Position numbers and translations under genes: made by a program. A stretch of DNA of 20,351 nt from an uncultured Collinsella sp. (lineage in GTDB: Bacteria; Actinomycetota; Coriobacteriia; Coriobacteriales; Coriobacteriaceae). Position 1 is the first letter of the stretch. Every line of letters begins with the position of its first letter. This document shows, one piece after another, positions 6,754 through 13,225 of this stretch. The notes beneath the pieces are model-generated. The model did not search any database and was not told the DNA's origin. It saw only the letters and a list, made by a program, of their open reading frames with translations. Where the stretch lies: contig CAAEHI010000033.1 of the NCBI GenBank assembly GCA_900755685.1, positions 1 to 20,351 of the forward strand. Reading direction: 5' to 3'.

Positions 6754-7845
6754 ATGGATTCTCTCAACGATTTGAACGAGCGCGTCGACGCTTTTGTCGG
6801 CACCAGTTCCTTCGACGCGCCTGCCGCGACTAACGACCAGGCCCCCATCGATGTTCCCGCCGAGGTTCACGAGGACATCGTCGCCTCGGTCGATTTTTCC
6901 GAGGTCGAGCTCGCAGACGAGTTCACCGAGCCCCAGGTAGCCGTGACCCCCAACGGACTGCTCCCCATGGAGCCGCTGCCCATCGACGGGCGTCTGCGCA
7001 AGGCGGCCCTCCGCATGCCCGACGAGATCGAGGAGGCCAGCGGCTTTACGCTCTTCGGTCGTCGCATCAAGTCGCTTATCTACACCACCGACGTCGCGGT
7101 CATCCGCAACTCCAACGCCGATGCCGTCTTTGCCGTTTACCCCTTCACGCCACAGCCTGCCATTACGCAGGCGCTGTTGACTGTCGCCGAGTGCCCGGTC
7201 TTTGTGGGCGTGGGCGGCGGAACTACGACCGGTAAGCGCTCCGTACAGATGGCAGCCGTCTCCGAGATGCAGGGCGCGGCGGGCTGTGTGGTCAACTCCC
7301 CCGCCACTGCCGAGATGGTCGAGCACATCACCAACATCGCCGACATCCCCGTCATCGCCACAGTCGTACGTTGCGACGATGATGCGCATGCCAAAGTGCG
7401 CGCCGGAGCCAAGATTCTCAACATCGCCGCCGGCAAAAACACGCCCCAGGTCCTACGTGAACTGCGCGAGCACTATCCCAACCTGCCGCTCATCGCGCCG
7501 GGCGGCAAGACGCCCGAGAGCATCCGTGAAACCATCGCCGCCGGCGCCAACGCCATCATCTGGACACCACCTTCGGCCCAGCAGCTGCAGACCGACATGA
7601 TGCAGCGCTACCGCAAGATGAAAGAAGACGCCACGCCCGTCATCTCGCGCGACGATGTGCCCATTATCGACCAGGTTGCCGCCGCCGAGGTCAGTCAGGT
7701 CGAGAACATGAATCCCGACGTGCCGATTCCCGACGAGGTTATCGAGCGCGTCGCTTCGATCCACGATCATATCGAGGAGCGCCGCGCCAACCGCGGCCTC
7801 AAGCCATCGCTCCACGGCTTCTTCTTCCGCGGCAAGAAACGCTAA
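6754..7845 (+). CDS. TIM-barrel-like protein of unknown function
   Basis: The 363-aa product has an acidic, low-order N-terminal ~60 residues. An alternating beta/alpha region follows, with features of a TIM barrel: VFVGVGGGTTTGKRSV near 148-163, PVIATVVRCDDD near 205-216, AGAKILNIAAGK near 223-234 and APGGKTPESIRETIAAGANAIIW near 248-270. The last segment resembles a phosphate-binding loop followed by a helix, as in aldolase or ThiG-type barrels. The C-terminus ends in a basic tail, FFFRGKKR. There is no signal peptide or membrane segment. No catalytic assignment is possible by eye. The gene is monocistronic and closed by a strong terminator. A related protein may be annotated only as a hydrolase elsewhere, which I cannot verify. 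Confidence 0.7.
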   Translation: MDSLNDLNERVDAFVGTSSFDAPAATNDQAPIDVPAEVHEDIVASVDFSEVELADEFTEPQVAVTPNGLLPMEPLPIDGRLRKAALRMPDEIEEASGFTLFGRRIKSLIYTTDVAVIRNSNADAVFAVYPFTPQPAITQALLTVAECPVFVGVGGGTTTGKRSVQMAAVSEMQGAAGCVVNSPATAEMVEHITNIADIPVIATVVRCDDDAHAKVRAGAKILNIAAGKNTPQVLRELREHYPNLPLIAPGGKTPESIRETIAAGANAIIWTPPSAQQLQTDMMQRYRKMKEDATPVISRDDVPIIDQVAAAEVSQVENMNPDVPIPDEVIERVASIHDHIEERRANRGLKPSLHGFFFRGKKR

Positions 7846-7857
7846 CCCAAACAGCAA

Positions 7858-7893
7858 GGCCCGCCTCACAAACGTGAGGCGGGCCGTTTTCGT
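7858..7893 (+). terminator. Strong intrinsic terminator, possibly bidirectional
   Basis: GGCCCGCCTCAC (7858-7869) pairs perfectly with GTGAGGCGGGCC (7874-7885) across an AAAC loop. GTTTTCGTTT follows on the + strand. It lies 12 bases after the TIM-barrel gene and 32 bases past the convergent degV-family gene, so it may serve both. Confidence 0.88.
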
Positions 7894-7925
7894 TTGAGCA
7901 ATCGTGCGCAACGCGATGGGCCAAG

Positions 7926-8816
7926 TTAATCCACGCGTTTGTCGCCCATAAAGAAGAGCGCCACCGTACCAGGTCCGGTGTGCGAACCGATCAGAGCACC
8001 AATGCTATTGATCTCAATCTTGCCTTTGAGCTGCGGAACTTGTTCCTCGATCAGCGCCGCAACGGCCTCGGCATCCTCGCGGCACGCCGAATGGGACAAG
8101 ATACACTTACCCGAATAATCCGCACCGTCCTGCACGTGCGCCATCATGGTCTTAGCCATCTCGGAAATCGCGCGCTTCTTGGTGCGGATCTTCTCACGTG
8201 GCGACAGCTTGCCTTCGCAATCGACCGTCATAAGTGGGCAAATCTTAAGCGCCGTGCCGATAATCGCGCTCGCGGCCGAAATGCGACCGCCGCGCAGGTA
8301 GCTCGACAGATCGGTCGAGAAGAACCAGTGGTGAAGGTTGAGTTTATGCTCCTCAATCCAAGCGGCCGTCTCGTCGAGCGAAGCCCCGCTATCGCGCACG
8401 TCGGCGGCATATTCCAGCAATAGGCCAAAGCCCGAAGACGCCGCCAGCGAATCGATGACGCGCACCTTGCCGCCCTGAGGATAGCGATCCGCGAGCATCT
8501 GCGCCGCAACGCAGGCCGATCCATACGTGCCCGAAATACCCGACGACAACGCCAGGTGCAGCACGTCTTTACCCTCGGCAACAAACGGCTCCCAAAACTC
8601 CTCGTACTCACCCACGCTCACCTGAGACGTCTTGGGCATGGCGCCCGCGGCAATCTGGACAAAAAACTCGTCCGGCGTAATCGACTGATACAGATCGTCC
8701 GTATAGACAACATCGTCGATCTCGTAATGAAAACACACGACAGGGATATTGCGCGACGCAAAGAACTCACGGGTTCGGTCGGCGGCAGATTCACAGGTCA
8801 GGACAAAATTACTCAT
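7926..8816 (-). CDS. DegV family fatty-acid-binding protein
   Basis: DegV/FakB proteins bind a fatty acid and, with a FakA kinase, present it for phosphorylation so that exogenous fatty acids enter phospholipids. The 296-aa product has the family layout. An N-terminal TCESAADR precedes the lid/strand, then MPKTSQVSVGEYEEFW (residues ~60-75). LSSGISGTYGSA follows (~93-104), the loop that contacts the ligand carboxylate. SYLRGGRISAASA comes mid-protein (~175-187) and SHTGPGTVALFF at the C-terminus. No FakA gene is in the window, and the bound lipid cannot be read. The start at 8816 is preferred over 8834 because AGGAG (8823-8827) is 6 bases upstream, inside the longer frame. Confidence 0.92.
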   Translation of the reverse strand: MSNFVLTCESAADRTREFFASRNIPVVCFHYEIDDVVYTDDLYQSITPDEFFVQIAAGAMPKTSQVSVGEYEEFWEPFVAEGKDVLHLALSSGISGTYGSACVAAQMLADRYPQGGKVRVIDSLAASSGFGLLLEYAADVRDSGASLDETAAWIEEHKLNLHHWFFSTDLSSYLRGGRISAASAIIGTALKICPLMTVDCEGKLSPREKIRTKKRAISEMAKTMMAHVQDGADYSGKCILSHSACREDAEAVAALIEEQVPQLKGKIEINSIGALIGSHTGPGTVALFFMGDKRVD

Positions 8817-8822
8817 ATGAGG

Positions 8823-8827
8823 CTCCT
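8823..8827 (-). promoter_or_regulatory. Ribosome binding site deciding the DegV start
   Basis: AGGAG on the minus strand lies 6 bases before ATG 8816 and falls within the first codons of the longer alternative frame, which argues against the latter. Confidence 0.65.
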
Positions 8828-9136
8828 TACTCATTACTGCGCAAATTATCGCACAGTGAGCCTACATACGGTACATATGTCCACTATTTACCAAATCGAA
8901 CCAAAAATAGCGAACATCTTTACCACCATCGTCTCCACCGACCCCACGCATAAATATCTGAGAAAACACCCTCTGTCGTCTCCACTCAACCGCCATATCT
9001 ACCTCAACTAAATCGATTTACCAAACCGTTCAGCCGACAATTCAGCCGCTGGCGCAAAATCGAAACAAAAGCGGCGCATACTGATAAACGTTTGACGCTG
9101 TTTATCAGTTTTACCAGCCCCATCGGAAGGTGTTTC
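8828..9136. other. AT-richer divergent intergenic region with short repeats
   Basis: About 300 bases lie between the DegV gene (minus) and fbp (plus), lower in GC than the flanks. It must hold promoters for both. Visible signals are an inverted repeat at 9081-9108 and the direct repeat TTCAGCCG at 9029-9036 and 9041-9048 (12-base period). ATTTACCAAA-type motifs occur on the + strand near 8886 and 9016. No -35/-10 pair is clear enough to name, and no gene or RNA family was seen. Confidence 0.5.
9081..9108. promoter_or_regulatory. Inverted repeat upstream of fbp, candidate operator
   Basis: CTGATAAAC (9081-9089) and GTTTATCAG (9100-9108) are exact reverse complements with 10 bases between them, 29 bases before the fbp start. 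The low GC of the arms and the promoter-proximal position suggest a repressor site. A weak hairpin followed by TTTT, acting as an attenuator, is the alternative. Confidence 0.4.
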
Positions 9137-11053
9137 ATGGTCGCATTCGATCGCAACCCGCAAGACTTCAAGTATCTGCGCCTGCTGTCGAGACAGTTCC
9201 CCACCGAACAATCCGCATTTACCGAGATTATCAACCTCTCGGCCATCCTCAACCTGCCCAAGGGAACCGAGCATTTTATGAGCGATGTGCACGGCGAGTA
9301 CGAAGCCTTTATGCACATCCTCAACAACTGCTCGGGCGTCGTGCGCGAGCATGTCGACGAGATCTTTGGCGACACGCTCTCCTTTGACGAGAAGGGCGAG
9401 CTGTGCACGCTCATCTACTACCCGCGCGAGAAGATCGATCTTGTCCGCAGCCGGCGCGAGGACTCGCCCACCTGGTACAAGACGATGCTCGACCAGCTCA
9501 TCATGGTCGCTCGCTCGCTTTCAAGCCGCTACACGCGCTCCAAGGTGCGCAAGGCCATCCCGCGCGACTACGCCTATATCATCGACGAGTTGTTGCACAC
9601 GCACCCGGACGAGAACAACTATCGCGTGCGCTATCACGAGCGCATCGTGGAGTCCATCCTGGAGACCGCCAGCGCCGACGACTTTATCGAGTCGCTCGCT
9701 TCGCTCATCAAGCGCCTGGCCGTCGACCACCTGCACCTGGTGGGCGATATCTTCGACCGCGGCGGCGGCGCGGCCAAGATTATGGACCGTCTGCTCACCT
9801 ACCATTCGCTCGACATCCAGTGGGGCAACCACGACCTGCTGTGGATGGGTGCTGCGGCCGGTGAGCCCGCCTGCATCGCCACGGTGTTGCGCAACAACCT
9901 ACGCTATGACAACTACGAGATCCTCGAGAACGACTACGGCATCTCGCTGCGTGAGCTTGTTGCCTTTGCCGATGCCACCTACACCGCCGGCGAGTCCATC
10001 ACCCCGCTGATCAAGGCCATCAACGTGCTACTCTTTAAGCTCGAGGGCCAGATTATCCAGCGCCACCCCGAGTTCGATATGACCGATCGCCTGTTACTCG
10101 ACAAGATCGACCACGACACCGGCACGGTCACGCTCGCCGACGGCAGCGTGTGGCCGCTCACGACCAACGACTTCCCCACCGTCGACCCGGCGGACCCCTA
10201 TACGCTCACGCCCCAAGAGCAGCACATCATCGACAAGCTCGTGTCCGAGTTTGTCACCGCCGATCACCTGCATCGCCATATCGATTTCCTCTATTCCCAC
10301 GGCTCGATGTACAAAGTCGCCAACGGCAACCTGCTGTTCCATGGCTGCGTGCCGCTCAACGAAGACGGCACCTTTAGCAGCATGAACTGCCTAGGCACCT
10401 GGCACGCTGGCCGCGATTACCTCGATTTTTGCGACCACATCGCCCGCCGCGCCTGGCGCGTGGGCGACCGCGACGCCCTCGACTGGATGTGGTACCTGTG
10501 GATTGGCTTTAACTCACCCGCCAGCGGACGCCTGGTGCGTACCTTTGAGCGCGCCTATATCGCCGATAAGAGCACCTGGGTCGAGCCGATGGACCCGTAC
10601 TTTACGCTTACCAAGTCGCCCTCGGTCTGCGATGACATCATGCGCGAGTTTGGCGTCGCGCCCATGGCATGCTCGCCGACCGGCCACATCATCAACGGCC
10701 ACACGCCCGTTAAAACCACCAAGGGTGAGCAGCCCATCCGCGCCGAGGGCAAGCTACTGGTCATCGATGGCGGCTTCTGCCGCGCTTACCATCCCAAGAC
10801 GGGCATCGCCGGCTATACGCTCATCTCGAGCTCGCGCGGCTGCCGCCTCAAGTCGCACCGGGCCTTTACGACGGTTGCCGAGGCACTCACGCGCAACGTG
10901 GACATCGAGAGCGAGACCAACCGTTTTGACCAAGCAGACCGTCGCCGCATGGTGAGCGACACCGATACTGGCGCCAAGATTCGCAGCCAGATCCAGGACC
11001 TGCGCCAGCTGCTCGATGCATATAGAAACGGTGCTATCGAGGAGCGCGCCTAG
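9137..11053 (+). CDS. fbp: Fructose-1,6-bisphosphatase class III
   Basis: The enzyme hydrolyses fructose 1,6-bisphosphate to fructose 6-phosphate in gluconeogenesis in the cytoplasm. The 638-aa length and sequence match the class III (Bacillus-type) family, which is unrelated to classes I and II. Metallophosphatase motifs are in order: SDVHGEYE (D50, H52), GDIFDRGG (D204, D208) and WGNHD (N231, H232). INGHTPVK and GGFCRAYHPKTGIAGYTL follow in the C-terminal third. The N-terminal FKYLRLLSRQFPTEQSA is also typical. The start at 9137 is chosen because GGAAGG is 6-7 bases upstream. The frame is open to 9092, but that extension (MTLFISFTSP) overlaps the inverted repeat. The gtrA-like gene starts 78 bases downstream, separated by stacked hairpins. 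Confidence 0.95.
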   Translation: MVAFDRNPQDFKYLRLLSRQFPTEQSAFTEIINLSAILNLPKGTEHFMSDVHGEYEAFMHILNNCSGVVREHVDEIFGDTLSFDEKGELCTLIYYPREKIDLVRSRREDSPTWYKTMLDQLIMVARSLSSRYTRSKVRKAIPRDYAYIIDELLHTHPDENNYRVRYHERIVESILETASADDFIESLASLIKRLAVDHLHLVGDIFDRGGGAAKIMDRLLTYHSLDIQWGNHDLLWMGAAAGEPACIATVLRNNLRYDNYEILENDYGISLRELVAFADATYTAGESITPLIKAINVLLFKLEGQIIQRHPEFDMTDRLLLDKIDHDTGTVTLADGSVWPLTTNDFPTVDPADPYTLTPQEQHIIDKLVSEFVTADHLHRHIDFLYSHGSMYKVANGNLLFHGCVPLNEDGTFSSMNCLGTWHAGRDYLDFCDHIARRAWRVGDRDALDWMWYLWIGFNSPASGRLVRTFERAYIADKSTWVEPMDPYFTLTKSPSVCDDIMREFGVAPMACSPTGHIINGHTPVKTTKGEQPIRAEGKLLVIDGGFCRAYHPKTGIAGYTLISSSRGCRLKSHRAFTTVAEALTRNVDIESETNRFDQADRRRMVSDTDTGAKIRSQIQDLRQLLDAYRNGAIEERA

Positions 11054-11059
11054 CACCAC

Positions 11060-11114
11060 CCGCGGGGATTGGCTAAACTTGCTAAGTTTGTCATCCCCGC
11101 GGCGCTTCGGCGCC
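11060..11114 (+). terminator. Two stacked hairpins between fbp and the first gtrA-like gene
   Basis: CCGCGGGGAT (11060-11069) pairs with ATCCCCGCGG (11093-11102), and inside it AAACTT/AAGTTT pair around GCT. Overlapping the end is GGCGC-TTCG-GCGCC (11101-11114), a UUCG-tetraloop hairpin. There is no T-run, so this may be a Rho-independent terminator of poor type, an mRNA processing or stability element, or a leader structure of the gtrA-like gene. Confidence 0.5.
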
Positions 11115-11131
11115 AGCTTAAGGCAGGTACC

Positions 11132-11527
11132 ATGCAAAAGCTCCTTGCGCAGATTATGAAATTTGGCGTCGTCGGTGTCATTGCCACGGTTATCGACTTT
11201 GGCATTATGAATCTGCTCCACTACGGTCTGGGCCTCAACATCCTAATCGCCAACACCAGCGGCTTTATCATCTCACTCATCTTTAACTACCTCGCAAGCA
11301 TGAAATACGTGTTTGCGCACAAGGAAGGCATGAGCCGCCGCCGCGAGTTCATCATCTTTGTCGTGCTGTCCGTGATCGGTTTGGTGCTCAACGATGGCAT
11401 CGTGCTGGCGCTCAACGCCGGCCTGGGGTTCGAGGCCAATATCGCCAAGATCTGCGCCACCGCGCTTGTCATGGTCTACAACTTTGTGACCCGAAAGATC
11501 TTCCTGGAGGGCGACGAGACCAAGTAA
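11132..11527 (+). CDS. GtrA-family membrane protein 1
   Basis: The 131-aa product has four hydrophobic segments in the GtrA arrangement (about residues 10-30, 38-58, 72-94 and 103-123). The conserved KFGVVGVIATVIDFG starts TM1, NYLASMKYVF lies in the loop after TM2, and FVTRKIFL is at the C-terminus. GtrA proteins are linked to polyprenyl-phosphate sugar flipping or cell-surface polysaccharide synthesis. The precise role here is unknown, and no glycosyltransferase lies nearby. ATG 11132 is preferred over the TTG at 11069, which falls inside the hairpin. The product is closely similar to the next gene's (both share EGMSR[RK]REF, IF and LSVIGL.LND), so the pair is a tandem duplication. Confidence 0.9.
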   Translation: MQKLLAQIMKFGVVGVIATVIDFGIMNLLHYGLGLNILIANTSGFIISLIFNYLASMKYVFAHKEGMSRRREFIIFVVLSVIGLVLNDGIVLALNAGLGFEANIAKICATALVMVYNFVTRKIFLEGDETK

Positions 11528-11547
11528 CTCGCAACCTTACAGCCTTA

Positions 11548-11605
11548 CGATGCCCACGGACAATGCGCACTCAGTACAGTATCGCCCGTGGGCATCGTTC
11601 GTTTA
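11548..11605 (+). terminator. Hairpin after the first gtrA-like gene
   Basis: CGATGCCCACGG (11548-11559) pairs with CCGTGGGCATCG (11586-11597) across a 26-base loop, followed by TTCGTTTA. The stem is strong and the tail moderately T-rich. It probably ends the fbp/gtrA1 transcript. Confidence 0.55.
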
Positions 11606-11686
11606 CGGGCAATTTTTCAACGTTTGCGGATTAGCTCTTGAAAATTTGACGAGTTCGTATAGTTCTTGGCAAAGACCTTACGTTTC

Positions 11687-11712
11687 CCATGCAAAAGCTC
11701 TAAAGTAACTCG
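11687..11712 (+). repeat. Chimeric relic of the first gtrA-like gene, forming a 4-codon mini-ORF
   Basis: CCATGCAAAAGCTC (11687-11700) repeats the start of the first gtrA-like gene (11130-11143). It is followed after two bases by AAGTAACTCG (11703-11712), which repeats that gene's 3' end and stop context (11522-11531). The result reads Met-Gln-Lys-Leu-stop. It looks like a duplicate with its middle deleted, or two coincidental matches. It lies 35 bases before the start of the second gtrA-like gene. Confidence 0.5.
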
Positions 11713-11746
11713 TTGCTCGATTCATCAACGCATTGGATGTGATTAC

Positions 11747-12154
11747 GTGCGCAAGGCGCTGGCACAACCTCATACCAAGCAGTTCCTCAAGTTTGCCGTC
11801 GTGGGTCTTATCTCCTTTGGCATCGACTGGGGCATGCTCATTGCGCTCGTCGAGCTGTTCCACCTCGACTTTTTGATGAGCACCACGGTTTCGTTTATCA
11901 CGTCCGTCGTGGTCAACTACTGGCTCAGCATGAAGTACGTGTTCGACCACCGCGAGGGCATGAGCCGCAAGCGCGAGTTCACGATCTTCACCATCCTGTC
12001 GGTGATCGGCCTGGGCCTCAACGACCTGTACATGTTTGTGGGCGTCACGTTTTTGAGCATCGGCTACCAGGCCATGAAGGCCATCGCCACGTTCCTCGTC
12101 ACCTGGTACAACTACTTTAGCCGCCGCTTCTTCCTCGAGGGCGCACGGTCGTAG
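11747..12154 (+). CDS. GtrA-family membrane protein 2
   Basis: The 135-aa product has four hydrophobic segments and the same landmarks as its neighbour: KFAVVGLISFGIDWG in TM1, NYWLSMKYVFDHREGMSRKREF in the central loop and YFSRRFFLEG at the end. It is a paralogue of the preceding gene and is likely to act in membrane translocation of a lipid-linked sugar or in surface glycan assembly. That role comes from the family, not the context. The start is taken as GTG 11747 (VRKALAQPHTKQFLKF), matching family length. No strong ribosome binding site precedes it. The upstream-extended frame (TTG 11666) would add an atypical Cys/Lys-rich tail. A terminator follows at 12181. Confidence 0.88.
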   Translation: MRKALAQPHTKQFLKFAVVGLISFGIDWGMLIALVELFHLDFLMSTTVSFITSVVVNYWLSMKYVFDHREGMSRKREFTIFTILSVIGLGLNDLYMFVGVTFLSIGYQAMKAIATFLVTWYNYFSRRFFLEGARS

Positions 12155-12180
12155 TCGATTCACTATTTGCTTGAATGTAT

Positions 12181-12214
12181 AACCGGTTGGAATTCCCGTT
12201 CCAACCGGTTTTTT
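12181..12214 (+). terminator. Intrinsic terminator after the second gtrA-like gene
   Basis: AACCGGTTGGAA (12181-12192) pairs perfectly with TTCCAACCGGTT (12199-12210), loop TTCCCG, followed by TTTTG. It is a clean Rho-independent terminator. Confidence 0.9.
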
Positions 12215-12252
12215 GTTTGCCGAGAGACCCGGCGACCCAGTCCCATTCGCAC

Positions 12253-12291
12253 GAAAAACGGGCGGCCCGGATGTTTGTCCGAACCGCCCGT
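12253..12291 (-). terminator. Intrinsic terminator of the DUF4430 operon
   Basis: On the minus strand ACGGGCGG (91-84 side of 12284-12291) pairs with CCGCCCGT (12258-12265), with TTCGGA/TCCGGG extending the stem inward, followed by TTTTTC (12253-12258). It lies 23 bases past the small DUF4430 gene and faces the gtrA2 terminator. Confidence 0.9.
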
Positions 12292-12313
12292 CTGGCGCGC
12301 TATGTCGAGGCCT

Positions 12314-13216
12314 CTAGCCTGTTACGTAATACCAGACCACGTTGTCACCATTGGAGAGAACGTAGTTGCTGCAGGCCGTCATGGGCGTTGCGCCGTTGAC
12401 GGAGTACATCCAGCCGCTCGTGCCGCCGTGCTGTTTCTCGGACAAACCACCAATCGCGGAAACATACGTGCCGTACGACGAGCCGTGTGCGTTGACAGAA
12501 AGGCCCAGCGCGCACAGGGCATCGTAAACGGTAGCGCCTTCGTTAAAGGTAAAGGTGCCACCAGAGGACACAGGATTGCCCACAGCGCTCGATGTGACCG
12601 AAACCGTTACCGTGACGTAGCTAGGCTGCTGCGAGCTGCCCTGGCCGCCCGAGGGAGCGCTTCCGCCATTAGAGCTGGAGGCTCCATCGGACGACTGACC
12701 GCCGCCCGAAGAAGCACCGCCAGACACATTGGAAGTATCGCCGGCTCCCGTATTTTGGGCAGCGGATTTATCGCCAGACTTCTTGCCGTCCTGGTCCTCG
12801 GACTTCTTGCTATCCGAGCTTTTATCCGATTCCTTGTTTGAAGACCCGGAATCGTCCTTGGCGTCGTTCGAGCCCTTGGACTCATCTTTTGCAGCATCCG
12901 AAGATTTGGAATCCTTGGAACTGGCCTCGCCCGAAGCGGTAGACGAGCCAGACCCATTGTCATCCTTGGAAACGACGCTCTCCCCCGTCACGGTCTGAAT
13001 GATCCAGTCGATGGACCAGGCACCGCTTGTGGAAGGATGGACGAAACCCAGCGAGACGACGATCAGAATGGTGCATGCGGCAGTCAGAACGCCAAGGAGC
13101 GCCTTCCGTCGAGGGGCGGGCGCCGTCGAAGCGGCGCCCTGTTGCTTTGCATCGTCGAACTGAATGAACGAGGAATCTGGTTGCTTGGGGTCAGCGTCCT
13201 TGGATTTATTGGACAC
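12314..13216 (-). CDS. Membrane-anchored single-DUF4430 protein (candidate B12-binding)
   Basis: The ~300-aa protein begins with a short polar cytoplasmic segment. One transmembrane helix (ALLGVLTAACTILIVVSLGFV, about 36-56) follows, then a long Ser/Lys/Asp-rich linker (about 80-200). One DUF4430 domain lies at the C-terminus (about 202-300), with the family signature FNEGATVYDALCALG, GGTSGWMYSVNG and the terminal NGDNVVWYYV. The domain should lie outside the membrane, at the end of a wall-spanning stalk. DUF4430 occurs in bacterial surface proteins and as the C-terminal domain of transcobalamin and intrinsic factor. The preceding gene's TAG directly abuts GTG 13225. GTG 13216 is preferred because AGGTGAGG lies just upstream. 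Immediate adjacency implies translational coupling and shared control by the upstream cobalamin riboswitch. Binding of B12 is inferred. Confidence 0.85.
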   Translation of the reverse strand: MSNKSKDADPKQPDSSFIQFDDAKQQGAASTAPAPRRKALLGVLTAACTILIVVSLGFVHPSTSGAWSIDWIIQTVTGESVVSKDDNGSGSSTASGEASSKDSKSSDAAKDESKGSNDAKDDSGSSNKESDKSSDSKKSEDQDGKKSGDKSAAQNTGAGDTSNVSGGASSGGGQSSDGASSSNGGSAPSGGQGSSQQPSYVTVTVSVTSSAVGNPVSSGGTFTFNEGATVYDALCALGLSVNAHGSSYGTYVSAIGGLSEKQHGGTSGWMYSVNGATPMTACSNYVLSNGDNVVWYYVTG

Positions 13217-13225
13217 AGCCCTCAC

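Noticed and set aside
11069..11131. TTG start extending the first GtrA protein by 21 residues
   Set aside because: The extension is encoded by the hairpin sequence, and the family begins near MQKLLAQIMKF.
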